Under the pieces are notes generated by a model, which was given only the letters and a program-made list of their open reading frames with translations, ran no database searches and was not told the origin of the DNA. From Thioalkalivibrio sp. ALJ3 (lineage in GTDB: Bacteria; Pseudomonadota; Gammaproteobacteria; Ectothiorhodospirales; Ectothiorhodospiraceae), in the NCBI RefSeq assembly GCF_000377205.1, contig NZ_KB897905.1, positions 740,586 to 804,585 on the forward strand: DNA of 64,000 bases, read 5' to 3'. The translations under genes were made by a program, and so were the position numbers. Each line of letters starts with the position of its first letter. Positions within the stretch are counted from its first letter, which is position 1. Shown piece by piece: positions 26,751 to 35,584 of this stretch.

Positions 26751-27988
26751 GCATCCCCCCGGGAGGCGATGGCCTCGCTCTCGGGTGCCAGCCCGCTCTC
26801 GAGATAGTCGCGCAGGCGAGCGAGATTGTGCCCCCAGTCGTAGTCCGTAGTGATGCGTCGGCGGGCACGAGCGGCCATCTGGGGATCGGGCTGTTCCAGA
26901 CACTGCAGGACCGCACGGGCGAAAACGTCGGGATCGGTCTCGGCCTCGATCACCTCGTCATTGCGTACGGCGGTGATTCCCTCGAGCGCCTGCGGGGAGG
27001 CGACGACCGGGCGTGCCAGGGCCATGGCTTCCAGCACCTTGTTCTGGACGCCGCGCGCAATCCGCAGGGGCGCCACCGAGACCGCGGCACCGCCGACCCA
27101 GGGGCGCATGTCCTCCACCGGCCCCACGACCTCGACGCCCGGCTGGCGTTCCAGTTCGCGGACCTCCGGCGCGGGCCGGCTGCCGACAATATAAAAACGC
27201 ACATCCGGGTGTACCTGGCGAATGCGTGGCAGGACGGATTCCGCGAACCAGACCACCGCCTCCACGTTCGGCCAGTAGTCCATGGCCCCGCTGAACACGA
27301 TCGGCTGGAAATGATCCGGATAGGGGCTCTTGTTCGGTAGCTGCTGTGGGTCGAAGTACGCCGCGTCCACGCCGTTGTTCAGTGCATGTACTCGATCGGC
27401 GCTTTCCGGTGCCAGGGCCCGGAACGCCGCGGCCTCGTCGGGAGACACAAACAGGCTGGCCTCGCTGCGCGCCGCGACCTGCCGTTCATAGCGCAACAGC
27501 TGGCGGCCCTCGCGGCGGTAGATCGCGCTCATTGGCCAGGGCTTGCTGGCGGCGTACTGGGTCCACTTGTCGGAGTCGACATCCACGAAGTCCACCACGC
27601 GCGTCAGGTCGGCCCGGTGCGGCAGGTATTGCGCCATCGCCGAGGAGAACACCAGCGCACGGGTGATCTCGTGCTGCCCCAGCACCTGGTCGACCCAGCG
27701 CTGCAGCTCCGCATCGCGATACCAGGGCAGGGTCAGTGGTTGCTGTGTCAGCAGGCCCCGCAGCGCACGCCATTTTGCGCGCCCCGGCGAGAGCGGCCGA
27801 ACGCAGACGCCCTCGCAGCAGCGCTCCAGCTCTTCGACGTAAGCAGCGTCGGCCGGATCATCGATAAAGGTGCCCAGGTAGACCCGATAGCGCCGCGTCA
27901 GATCGCGCAGGATATGGTGCGAGCGAATCTTGTCGCCTTTGTTGGGCGGCCACGGGATTCGATGGGTCAGATAAAGTACGGCATCCAT
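26747..27988 (-). CDS. Sugar transferase, PEP-CTERM/EpsH1 system-associated (stp1-type)
   Basis: The 413-residue protein begins DAVLYLTHRIPWPPNKGDKIR, then DFVDVDSDKW near residue 133 and FSGAMDYWPNVEAVVWF near 230, all hallmarks of TIGR03087. The C-terminal half has the GT4 donor-site features (GVQNKVLEAMALARPVVAS). It is separated from the upstream FemAB gene by 90 bases, in which I see no clear promoter or terminator, so the operon probably continues through. It acts in cytoplasmic repeat-unit synthesis. Confidence 0.92.
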   Translation of the reverse strand: MDAVLYLTHRIPWPPNKGDKIRSHHILRDLTRRYRVYLGTFIDDPADAAYVEELERCCEGVCVRPLSPGRAKWRALRGLLTQQPLTLPWYRDAELQRWVDQVLGQHEITRALVFSSAMAQYLPHRADLTRVVDFVDVDSDKWTQYAASKPWPMSAIYRREGRQLLRYERQVAARSEASLFVSPDEAAAFRALAPESADRVHALNNGVDAAYFDPQQLPNKSPYPDHFQPIVFSGAMDYWPNVEAVVWFAESVLPRIRQVHPDVRFYIVGSRPAPEVRELERQPGVEVVGPVEDMRPWVGGAAVSVAPLRIARGVQNKVLEAMALARPVVASPQALEGITAVRNDEVIEAETDPDVFARAVLQCLEQPDPQMAARARRRITTDYDWGHNLARLRDYLESGLAPESEAIASRGDA

Positions 27989-28078
27989 TACAAACTCACC
28001 CGCTGCTGCGGTCGAAACGGAAGCCCCAGTGCGACCCTTCCCCGGGTGTGCTGGGGTGTTGACTAACGATCACGAGCA

Positions 28079-29149
28079 CTACCCGAGATTGCGGGACAGC
28101 CAGGGCCCCACGCGGTTGGCCACGCCCAACGGCAGTCGCTGCCACGCCTGGATGAAGTAGCGGTACTTCGGGTTGAGCGGGTTCACGTCGGGCATGGCCC
28201 GGGCACGCACCAGGTCGTACTCGTAGTACAGGGGCTGCGGTTCGAAGCCCCAGTTCTTCTTGAAGCTGAACGACCCGGTATCGCGCTTGCTGCGGCCAAA
28301 ATCGAAGATGCGCCGCCCCGACTCGCAGGCTCGCCGCATCACCTCCCAGTACATGAAGTCATACCCGGCCACCTCGCGGGCGCGCGGTGTGCCGCCGCCG
28401 TAGTAGGGCAGGACCTGGTCGCGGAAGTAGAAGTTGAGCACGCTGGCCACAGGGGTCCCCGCGTCGGTGATCGTGAGAATCTGGCAGTCGTCGCCGAACA
28501 CGGTGCGCAGGATGCGGAAGTAGCGCCGGCTGAACACGGGCGTCCCCATGCGGTGCACGTTGGCCGCATAGATCGGGAAGAAGCGATCGATGTCCTGGTC
28601 GATCTCGCTGACCAGGCCGGCCTTGATGCCCTTGCGCACCATGCGCCGCTGTTTGCGCGGTATCGCCTCCAGGTTCTCTTCGACCTCTTTCGCCATCTCC
28701 TTGCGAAAGGTCACATACAGGTGCTTGGTCGGCCGATCCGGGTGGTAGGGCGCCATATGGCGGTACTCGAGATAATCCACCTTGTACTGCCGCGCGAGCT
28801 CCCGGGCCCGGTTGTCCAGGGCCAAGAATGCCTCTTCCGTACGTGCGGCGATGCCGCCATACACGCAGAAGGGCAGCGAAACCAGGGAATGGCCGAAAAA
28901 CAGACTGCGTACGCGCGCCAGGGGCAGGACCCCTTCGATCCCGTTCGGGCCCTCGGCAAACAGGAAGTGCGTCGAGTGTCCGAAGGCCCGTTCGATCACC
29001 GTCTGCCAGCCCGCTCGGTGGAAGAACGTCGCCACCGGACAGGTCTCGACGAAGGCGTCCCAACGCGCCACATCGGCGGGTCCGAGTTCCTGGACCCGAA
29101 TCGTGGATGCGGGCGCCACCGTGGGATGCTGGTCAGTGGACTTGAGCAT
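28079..29149 (-). CDS. FemAB-family protein, XrtA/PEP-CTERM system-associated
   Basis: The 356-residue protein has the tandem GNAT-like fold of FemAB peptidyltransferases. It includes ATFFHRAGWQTVIERAFGH near residue 40, RKQRRMVRKGIKAGL near 170, and the C-terminal IFDFGRSKRDTGSFSFKKNWGF near 300 that marks the XrtA-associated group (TIGR03019). ATG 29149 is the family start; the longer frame is the complement of the deacetylase gene. It overlaps that gene by 17 bases. Known FemAB proteins transfer amino acids from aminoacyl-tRNA, so it may add an amino acid to the glycan or cell-wall acceptor; that is inference. Confidence 0.92.
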   Translation of the reverse strand: MLKSTDQHPTVAPASTIRVQELGPADVARWDAFVETCPVATFFHRAGWQTVIERAFGHSTHFLFAEGPNGIEGVLPLARVRSLFFGHSLVSLPFCVYGGIAARTEEAFLALDNRARELARQYKVDYLEYRHMAPYHPDRPTKHLYVTFRKEMAKEVEENLEAIPRKQRRMVRKGIKAGLVSEIDQDIDRFFPIYAANVHRMGTPVFSRRYFRILRTVFGDDCQILTITDAGTPVASVLNFYFRDQVLPYYGGGTPRAREVAGYDFMYWEVMRRACESGRRIFDFGRSKRDTGSFSFKKNWGFEPQPLYYEYDLVRARAMPDVNPLNPKYRYFIQAWQRLPLGVANRVGPWLSRNLG

Positions 29150-30050
29150 GGCTTTTCGCTGTCGTTGGGGTTGGTGCTGGCGCCGGCGTCGGGCGGGCGA
29201 GCAGATGGGCAAAGACTTGATCCATGCGATCCCAGCGGAAGTCCTGCAGCAGCCGTTGCAGCCGTTGCTCCGTTCGTCCCAGGTTGAGGTAGTGACGAAA
29301 GCGGGTCTTGACACTGACCCCGGGGATACGCGGCTGCCCCGGGTCGATCTCCCAGGGGTGGAAGTAGAACACCCCGGACAGCCCGTCCCGGGTGTTGATC
29401 CTCCGCAATGCCTGCCGCGAGACGGCATACGGCAACAGCCGAAAGTAGCCACCTCCGGCCGCCGGCAGATTGCGGCCGGCCACGCGCAGGGTGGCCGGTG
29501 GGAGTTCCAGCACGCCTTGGGGCCCCCGCGGACGGTAGGGGTGGCGCGGCGCGGTCGGCGTGCCGTAGTGGTCGTGCTGCACCGGATAGATGCTCGAACT
29601 GTAGGTGTGTCCCGTCTCGGCCAGCAGGTCGAGTGCCCAGAGGTTGTCCTCGCCGATCGAGAAGCTGGGGGCGCGGTAGCCACGCACCTCGACTCCGGCG
29701 ATGTCCTCCAGGATGGCCTTGGCGCGGACCACGTCTTCGCGAAACGTCTGGGGCCCCAGCTCGGTCACCCGCTGGTGGCCGTATCCGTGGCTGGCCAGCT
29801 CGTGTCCGGCGTCGACGATCCGGCGAACCGCCTGCGGGTAGCGCTCGGCGATCCAGCCAAGGGTAAAGAAGGTCGCGCGCACCTGGTGATGATCGAACAG
29901 CGCCAGGATCCGCTCGAGGTTGTATTCCACACGGCACTCCTGGTTCTCCCAGCAATGCCTCGGGAAATGCGGCGCCAGCGCCGAGACCTGAAAGTAGTCT
30001 TCTACATCGACGGTCAGGGCATTGGATACGGGAGGCTGCGCGGACGACAT
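29133..30050 (-). CDS. Polysaccharide deacetylase, XrtA system-associated
   Basis: The 305-residue protein is a NodB-type carbohydrate esterase 4. VDVEDYFQV at residues 14-22 supplies the catalytic base and metal Asp, RATFFTLGW follows, and ELASHGYGHQ supplies the metal histidines; YRAPSFSIG lies downstream. This pattern is the XrtA-associated deacetylase (TIGR03006). ATG 30050 has a GGGGA site about 7 bases upstream; a GTG at 30068, inside the stop region of the upstream gene, is the alternative. It probably removes N-acetyl groups from the nascent or exported polysaccharide. It has no signal peptide, which is usual for this subgroup. Confidence 0.93.
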   Translation of the reverse strand: MSSAQPPVSNALTVDVEDYFQVSALAPHFPRHCWENQECRVEYNLERILALFDHHQVRATFFTLGWIAERYPQAVRRIVDAGHELASHGYGHQRVTELGPQTFREDVVRAKAILEDIAGVEVRGYRAPSFSIGEDNLWALDLLAETGHTYSSSIYPVQHDHYGTPTAPRHPYRPRGPQGVLELPPATLRVAGRNLPAAGGGYFRLLPYAVSRQALRRINTRDGLSGVFYFHPWEIDPGQPRIPGVSVKTRFRHYLNLGRTEQRLQRLLQDFRWDRMDQVFAHLLARPTPAPAPTPTTAKSHAQVH

Positions 30051-30067
30051 GGCGGATTCCCCGGGCA

Positions 30068-31138
30068 CTAGTGCCGGGCGACCTCCTTGTGATTGAGGTC
30101 CGAGAACTTGTTCAGCGAGTCCAGCGTGTCGAGGATGCGCTGGGACTGCCGGAAGCTGATCGCCAGGGCGTGTTCGATCCGGTCCAGGCGTTTTTCCATG
30201 ACCTCGAAGCTGTCTTCCAGGCGAATCAGGGTCAGTTCGTTGGCAACGGCTCGGTCGGGATCGACAGCACCATTGAGGGCCCCGGTGGCGGCCCCGTTCG
30301 GTCCTGTTGCGGCGGCTTCTTCCCTACCGAAGTCTTCCTCGATCTCTTCGATCACCCGGTGTGCTTCGTCGGCGTCGAGGTCGTAGCGCTCCTCGAGATA
30401 GCCCATCAGCAACAGGCGGTCGCACAGGGTGTTCACCTTGCGCGGGATGCCGCCGGTGAACTCGTGAATCACAGGCCAGATATCGGTGGCGAAGTGGGGC
30501 GTTCCCTCCCATCCCACGCGCGACAGGCGGTGTTCGACGTAGGCGCGGGTATCGCCCTCGTCCATCGGGCCCAGGTGATAGGTGGCGATCACCCGCTGGC
30601 GCAGCTGCTGCATGTTTTCGCTGCGAAGGATGTCGCGAAACTCCGGCTGGCCCAGCAGGAAGCTCTGCAGCAGCGGCCCGTCAATGCCCTGAAAATTGGA
30701 CAGCATCCGCAGCTCTTCCACTGCATCCATGCTCAGGTTCTGCGCCTCGTCCACCACCAGCAGCGCCCGCTGCCCCCGTGAACGCGTGTTCAGCAGGAAG
30801 CGTTCCATGTGGCGCAGCTGGCTGGCCTTGTCGTCGCCGGTTCCTTCCAGGCCGAAGGCCAGACACACCGAACGCAGCAGGTTCTCGGCATCGAGCTGGG
30901 TGCTGACCAGTTGTGCCGCGAGTACCCGCTTGGTGCCGAGTGTCTCGAACAGACTGCGCACCAGAGTCGTCTTGCCGGCCCCGACCTCGCCGGTGATGAC
31001 GATGAATCCCTCTTCCTGCTGCACGCCGTATTCGAGGTAGGCCATGGCACGGCGATGGCCCTTGCTGGCGTAGAAGAATTTCGGGTCCGGGCTCAGGGCG
31101 AATGGTTTGCCCTGCAGCCCATAGAAGTTCTCGTACAT
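30068..31138 (-). CDS. XrtA-associated ExeA/GspA-like AAA ATPase
   Basis: The 356-residue protein starts MYENFYGLQGKPFALSPDP, typical of the ExeA-type ATPase of XrtA loci (TIGR03015). Walker A GEVGAGKT is at residues 50-57 and Walker B ALLVVDEAQN near 142; a GIPRKVNTLCDRLLL sensor-2 region follows. The C-terminal 100 residues are Glu/Arg-rich and likely coiled coil. It sits between the outer-membrane protein and the deacetylase, and may energise or organise envelope passage of the polymer. Function has not been established for the family as far as I know. Confidence 0.92.
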   Translation of the reverse strand: MYENFYGLQGKPFALSPDPKFFYASKGHRRAMAYLEYGVQQEEGFIVITGEVGAGKTTLVRSLFETLGTKRVLAAQLVSTQLDAENLLRSVCLAFGLEGTGDDKASQLRHMERFLLNTRSRGQRALLVVDEAQNLSMDAVEELRMLSNFQGIDGPLLQSFLLGQPEFRDILRSENMQQLRQRVIATYHLGPMDEGDTRAYVEHRLSRVGWEGTPHFATDIWPVIHEFTGGIPRKVNTLCDRLLLMGYLEERYDLDADEAHRVIEEIEEDFGREEAAATGPNGAATGALNGAVDPDRAVANELTLIRLEDSFEVMEKRLDRIEHALAISFRQSQRILDTLDSLNKFSDLNHKEVARH

Positions 31139-31140
31139 GC

Positions 31141-32676
31141 TCAGAACTCCTTGGTGATCAGCGCGAGAATCGAGTTCTCCCGGTATTCGTTGACCCGGCT
31201 GTTCGAATCCCGCTGCTGGTAGCGGTACGCCAGACTGCCCCGCAGGTCGGGGGCGAACTGGCGGTTCAGGCTGGCGCGGAAATAGAAAAAGTCGTCTTCG
31301 CGGTCGCTGCCAAGAAACTCCGTGCGCGAGATCCCGGAGCTCAGCTCCGTGGTGGTGCGCGGTCCCAGCGTCAGCTCCCAGAACGCAATCACGCCGGTGC
31401 GTCGGTGGTCGTCCTCGAACAGCCCTTCTCCGACCTGAAATTCCGCCTCGCGTCGGGTCTGGTAGCCGGTAACTCCGACCACACTGCGACCGGTGTCGTA
31501 ACGCCAGTTCGCGCGCACGCTGCGCGTCAGGTAGAAGCCCTGGACGAGCGCCTCCTGCGTGATGATCGGGTTGTTCAACAGAAAGGCGATCTCCTCCAGT
31601 GTGTACTGGTCAAAGAGTTCATCGATGGTCATCCCCTCGAGTGCCGCCAGTTGGTTGAACTGGAATTCGCGACGATCGCGGGTCGAGGTAATGCCTTCGG
31701 TGTAGCTGATCCCGTAGCTGTGGCGGCGACTGCGATGCGTCGCGCTGAGGGCGCGTGTCTTGCCGAAAAAGCGCTCGCCATAGCGGGCCTCGACCGAAGT
31801 CACTGGCGTCGGGGTCCAGCCCACACCCACTTCCCAGAAGCTGCCGTCGTTCTCGTCGCGCAGGGTTTCGTAATCGTTGAATTCCTCGCCCACGACCCCG
31901 AATACGCGCACGGTGCGCCCGATGTGGTAACCCAGAGTCGCGCTGATCTCGCTGAACTCGCCCTCCAGACCGTCCTCGTACTTCAGCCGGTCGTAGAAGC
32001 CCGCCAGCTGCCAGAACACCTGATCGAACAGCGGACCGCTGTCCAGGGTGTACTCGGCCCGGTTGCCGGTGCTGCTGGCGCGGTTGCTTCGGTGGTAATG
32101 CCGTTCGTCGTAGGTGTAGCGAATGTCCTGGCGGGCAAAGGTGCCGAACTCGTTTTGCAGGTTGGGCGACACGCTGTAATAAGAGGTCTCTTCGATGTTG
32201 CGGCGCGGGGTGCTGCCGCCAACGCCGACCGGATCCAGCAGCGAGGTGGCCTGTTCCCGGCGCGAGGCGGTCACATCGACGAAGAACGTGTCCTGTATGA
32301 CTTCGGTCTGGTTGTGAGCGCGCAGCATGTGCGTCGTGCGGTCTTCGCTCGACTCGGACAGGTGCCTGCGGTGGTTGAGCTGATAATCCACTCGGGTGTC
32401 ATTGCGTACGCCGTCCCGGCGCAGGGTAAAACCCGGGCGTGCATGCCCGATCAGGTCGGCATCTTCCTGTCCCCGCGGCGCCAGGCGGACGTTGTCGGTG
32501 ACCTCCGCCCCCACGGTTACCCGTGGCGTAAAATCCCATCCGGTCGCCAGGGCCGTGGTGGGCAGTGCCATCGAACTCCCGCCCAGTGCGGCCAGAAGGC
32601 AAACGGCACGGCCTCGCCGCTGTATCGAGGTCCCTTTCGCAGTCGCAGAATGTACCCATCCCTGGTTAGTGCTCAT
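31141..32676 (-). CDS. PEP-CTERM system-associated outer-membrane beta-barrel protein
   Basis: The 511-residue protein has an N-terminal signal region with a hydrophobic stretch (VCLLAALGG) ending ALA near residue 45. The rest is a long series of alternating hydrophobic/polar strands with Tyr/Arg/Phe ends, and the last residues ALITKEF finish with an aromatic residue as outer-membrane proteins do. It corresponds to TIGR03016. Such a barrel could be the outer-membrane exit or secretion partner for the exopolysaccharide. Its start overlaps the end of the tyrosine-kinase gene by 11 bases. Confidence 0.9.
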   Translation of the reverse strand: MSTNQGWVHSATAKGTSIQRRGRAVCLLAALGGSSMALPTTALATGWDFTPRVTVGAEVTDNVRLAPRGQEDADLIGHARPGFTLRRDGVRNDTRVDYQLNHRRHLSESSEDRTTHMLRAHNQTEVIQDTFFVDVTASRREQATSLLDPVGVGGSTPRRNIEETSYYSVSPNLQNEFGTFARQDIRYTYDERHYHRSNRASSTGNRAEYTLDSGPLFDQVFWQLAGFYDRLKYEDGLEGEFSEISATLGYHIGRTVRVFGVVGEEFNDYETLRDENDGSFWEVGVGWTPTPVTSVEARYGERFFGKTRALSATHRSRRHSYGISYTEGITSTRDRREFQFNQLAALEGMTIDELFDQYTLEEIAFLLNNPIITQEALVQGFYLTRSVRANWRYDTGRSVVGVTGYQTRREAEFQVGEGLFEDDHRRTGVIAFWELTLGPRTTTELSSGISRTEFLGSDREDDFFYFRASLNRQFAPDLRGSLAYRYQQRDSNSRVNEYRENSILALITKEF

Positions 32677-33556
32677 GACTCACCTCTCCATACGGGCGGT
32701 CGTGGTAGTAGCCGCCATCGCCAAAGCCCGGAGTGGAGGGCGCCCGGTTGAGCGCGGTCAGTACCACGTCGCAGCCAGCAAGCTGCTGCATCGCGTTTTC
32801 CACCGAGGCGGCCGGCGTGCGGTCGGCGTCGACCACCATCACGACCTGCCCCATCCCGGCAGCCAGCACACCCGGTTCACTGGTGGCCAGCAGCGGCGGG
32901 GAGTCGAAGAGGATGATGCGGTCCTGATAGCGATCGTGGAGTTCATCGAGCAATGTCCGCATGGCATCGCTGGCCAGGATCTCGGTGGACCGACCGTGCG
33001 GGCGACCGGCGGGCAGTACGCTGAGGTTCTCGATGCTGGTCCGCAGAAGGACATCGGGGATGGTCAGATCCGGGTCGGTGAGGACATCCATCAGCCCGCG
33101 ATCGGCCTCGAATCCGAGGACCCTGGGGATCGATGGGTGGGCCACGTCGGCATCCACCAGCAACACCGTGCGATCGATCTCCATGGCCATGCTGATCGCC
33201 AGGTTGGTGGCCAGAAAGGTCTTGCCCTCGCGGGGTAGCGCACTGGTCATCATGATCAGCCGGCCGCGAGGAATCCGCATGGCCGAATGACGCCCGAACG
33301 CGTTGTTCAGCAGTGGCCGTTTCATCATCCGAATCTCTTCGGCCAGATTGGAACGCTGGTCGCCGGGCACGATCAGTCCCTGCCGTCGCAGGTGTCCAAA
33401 ATCGATACGCGCCGATACCGGGTGTTCGCCGTGCGCGGGTGTCGGGGTGGCGGGGCTGCCCGCGTCCTGGTCCGGGTGTTCGAGTTGAGCTCCGGCGGGC
33501 GAGGGACGCAAGGGCGCCGATCGGTTCTTGTCCAGGGCTTTTTCAATGATGCTCAT
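32666..33556 (-). CDS. XrtA-associated tyrosine autokinase (BY-kinase)
   Basis: The 296-residue protein starts MSIIEKALDK, the family N-terminus (TIGR03018), so ATG 33556 is chosen. The BY-kinase ATP site shows Walker A SALPREGKTF near residues 105-113, Walker A' TVLLVDADVAHPS and Walker B IILFDSPPLL. The C-terminus has a short tyrosine cluster (GGYYHDRPY) for autophosphorylation. It works with the chain-length determinant encoded just upstream to control polymer length and export, as Wzc/CpsD-type systems do. A 120-base gap with a hairpin separates the two genes. Confidence 0.93.
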   Translation of the reverse strand: MSIIEKALDKNRSAPLRPSPAGAQLEHPDQDAGSPATPTPAHGEHPVSARIDFGHLRRQGLIVPGDQRSNLAEEIRMMKRPLLNNAFGRHSAMRIPRGRLIMMTSALPREGKTFLATNLAISMAMEIDRTVLLVDADVAHPSIPRVLGFEADRGLMDVLTDPDLTIPDVLLRTSIENLSVLPAGRPHGRSTEILASDAMRTLLDELHDRYQDRIILFDSPPLLATSEPGVLAAGMGQVVMVVDADRTPAASVENAMQQLAGCDVVLTALNRAPSTPGFGDGGYYHDRPYGEVSHEH

Positions 33557-33579
33557 GTTTGTCTGGCTCCCCTTGCCGT

Positions 33580-33608
33580 GCGCCGGTCCCGGTCCGCAGG
33601 ACCGGCGC
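33580..33608 (-). promoter_or_regulatory. Intercistronic hairpin between chain-length gene and kinase gene
   Basis: GCGCCGGTCC at 33580-33589 pairs perfectly with GGACCGGCGC at 33599-33608 around a 9-base loop. It lies between the stop of the chain-length gene and the start of the kinase gene, about 24 bases from the kinase ATG. No U-tract follows on the minus strand, so it is more likely an mRNA-stability or partial-attenuation element than a full terminator. Confidence 0.4.
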
Positions 33609-33676
33609 CTCCATGGAACAAATGCATCCCACTCCCCGATGCCCCGCATGCAGTGCCGGGCCGGCGTCGTGGCTGC

Positions 33677-35230
33677 TCATCGCAGCAGGCTCAGAAGTTC
33701 GTCGAGAACACCGGCCGACCCGGTGAGGTAAAGGGCCATTACCACCGCGTACACCAGAAGGAGTGTCGCCAGGGCCATCGTGAAGGCCGACAGTTCCAGT
33801 CTGCGACGGCGCCGTGTCTGCGGAGTGCGCACGGGGGATACTGTGCCCAGCACCGGGCGCCCGGCGATTTCCGCGAGCTGCCGGCGATTACTGATCGTCC
33901 GCCGTAATTGCGAAAGCAGGAAGGCGAACCCGGTGCCTGCGCCCAGCCCGACCAGCAGAATGCCGGTGGCCAGCAGCGGACGGTCGGGTGCGGAGGGCGC
34001 GGCCGGTCGGCGCGGTGGCTCGAGCACGCGGAAATCGACCGAGTCGGTCTCCGACTCCACCGCACCCGACATGATCGCCTGCTCGCGCCGGCTCTGGAGC
34101 TGACGATAGGAATCGCGAAGGACGTCATAATTGCGCGTCAGGGCGGTGAGTTCGGACTCCACGGCTGGTGCCCGATCGACGTCCTGTTCCAGTCGCGCGA
34201 CACGCGCCTGGAACTCCTCGATGCGGGTCTCGAGCATCGCGATTTCACTTTCGGTATCGGTAATCGCGGCTTGCAGGGCGTCGTTTCCGCCGCCGGCGAT
34301 GGGTACCATCGACGGGTTGCGGGCATGTTCGGCGGCTTCGCGTGAACGGCGTTCTTCCAGCTCGGACAGGATGCGCCGTGCGGCGACGATGTCCGGGTGG
34401 TCGTCGGTATACCGATGCCGCATGGAATCGATGTTTTCCTGCAGGTCGTTGATCCGCCGGTCCAGTTCCGGGTTGCGGTATTGCGCTCTCACCGTGCCTC
34501 CGCCCGATCGGTTCTCCTCGGCGCGGCGTTGCAATGCGGCCAGACGGCTGTGCGCTTCGCGCAGTTGCAGTTCCGCCTGCGCCACCTGATCGCGGGTACG
34601 TTCCAGACGCGAGTAGAAGTTGCCGTCGCCGCTGATAAAGCGCGCGTTCTGCCGCTTGAAGTCCTCGATCTCGGCTTCCTTGCTTCGCAACTGACGCTCG
34701 TAGGTCTCGATCTGACGTTCGATAAAACGCTGCGAAGTGCTCAGATCGAGCCGTGAATCGCCCAGTCCGCGCTCCATGAACAGATTTACCGTCTCGCGTA
34801 CGACACGCTCGGCGACTTCCGGGTTGCTGTGCCGAAAACGCACGGTGTAGATGTTTTCGCGCCGCTCACCATCAAGGGACAGCCTGCTGCGCAGCAGATT
34901 GACTTGCGCGTCGAGGTTGGAGCCCCCCATGTACACGTCCAGGTCGCTTTGCTGGGCGATGGTCTCCAGGTTGTCGCGACTGAGCAGGGTGCGCGTCACC
35001 ATGCGCAGCCGTTCTTCCGTATCCGGGCGCACGGTCATTCCGCGCAGCAGGGGATTGAGAACGGATTGGGTGTTTACAAACACCTGGGCATCGGCCTGAT
35101 AGGTGTCAGGGAGGCTCTGGATGTAAGCCCATCCGCCTAGGCACACCACCCAGGCGATCGGAAGAATCCACCAGCGACGGCGCCAGGTGGCACGCGCCCG
35201 CTGTACGAAATCCTGAACAACTTTTTCCAT
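33677..35230 (-). CDS. XrtA system polysaccharide chain-length determinant (Wzz-like)
   Basis: The 517-residue protein has a cytoplasmic N-terminus, a first membrane helix (WILPIAWVVCLGGWAYI, near residues 20-37), and a large periplasmic domain (about 38-410) dominated by coiled-coil heptads. A Pro-rich VLEPPRRPAAPSAPDRP leads into the second membrane helix near 435, and a third hydrophobic helix lies at the C-terminus. It matches TIGR03007. ATG 35230 starts MEKVVQDF; the upstream frame is not conserved-looking. It is the first gene of the leftward operon that runs to 17.3 kb, and pairs with the downstream BY-kinase. Confidence 0.93.
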   Translation of the reverse strand: MEKVVQDFVQRARATWRRRWWILPIAWVVCLGGWAYIQSLPDTYQADAQVFVNTQSVLNPLLRGMTVRPDTEERLRMVTRTLLSRDNLETIAQQSDLDVYMGGSNLDAQVNLLRSRLSLDGERRENIYTVRFRHSNPEVAERVVRETVNLFMERGLGDSRLDLSTSQRFIERQIETYERQLRSKEAEIEDFKRQNARFISGDGNFYSRLERTRDQVAQAELQLREAHSRLAALQRRAEENRSGGGTVRAQYRNPELDRRINDLQENIDSMRHRYTDDHPDIVAARRILSELEERRSREAAEHARNPSMVPIAGGGNDALQAAITDTESEIAMLETRIEEFQARVARLEQDVDRAPAVESELTALTRNYDVLRDSYRQLQSRREQAIMSGAVESETDSVDFRVLEPPRRPAAPSAPDRPLLATGILLVGLGAGTGFAFLLSQLRRTISNRRQLAEIAGRPVLGTVSPVRTPQTRRRRRLELSAFTMALATLLLVYAVVMALYLTGSAGVLDELLSLLR

Positions 35231-35378
35231 CTTTCGTAGCCCCCTGTTAAACCCATTGACGCTTATCTTGACGCCCGCTGGGTCTTTCAAACGGAGTAAC
35301 ACTCGGCCGGGTAAAGAGGGTGCCTGGACAGCGGTTTTAACCGCTTTCCTTGGCCCCACCCGGGAGACGTCTAGGGCT

Positions 35379-35407
35379 ATTGAAGATGGTTTATTTCGGC
35401 TTGTCTA
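35379..35407 (-). promoter_or_regulatory. Candidate sigma-70 promoter for the chain-length operon
   Basis: On the minus strand TAGACA (35407-35402, 5/6 to TTGACA) is followed after 17 bases by TTCAAT (35384-35379, 4/6 to TATAAT). The predicted start near 35372 gives a leader of about 140 bases to the ATG at 35230. This is a visual consensus match only. Confidence 0.35.
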
Positions 35408-35502
35408 CACGTGTCGAGAATGTTTACACCTCAGAAGATTTCATTGCTGAGTTTTCTAATAAATTTTCGTGGTTTTTTAACGGATCAGGGGGTTACGTTA
35501 AC

Positions 35503-35518
35503 TGGTACGCAGTTTGCT
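35503..35518 (+). promoter_or_regulatory. Sigma-54 promoter upstream of PilZ/acyltransferase cluster
   Basis: TGGTACGCAGTTTGCT fits the sigma-54 consensus TGGYACRNNNNTTGCW at every defined position, with GG and GC exactly 10 bases apart. Transcription would start near 35530, about 55 bases before the PilZ ATG at 35585. An AT-rich tract lies just upstream. The window encodes PrsR, an NtrC-type sigma-54 activator, which is the obvious candidate regulator. Confidence 0.72.
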
Positions 35519-35584
35519 GGGGTTTGTTCGATTAGGATCGAAACCGGCCGCGAGGGGGAGTGGCTGGATGGGAGAGATTCTCAA

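Larger units (their letters stand above)
35231..35584. other. 354-bp divergent regulatory region
   Basis: No gene is supported here. The region separates the leftward chain-length operon from the rightward PilZ gene. It holds a candidate sigma-70 promoter on the minus strand (35379-35407), a 7-bp-stem inverted repeat AGCGGTTTTAACCGCT at 35330-35345, the palindrome ACACGTGT at 35407-35414, a strongly AT-rich stretch at 35440-35482, and a near-perfect sigma-54 promoter on the plus strand at 35503-35518. Confidence 0.7.
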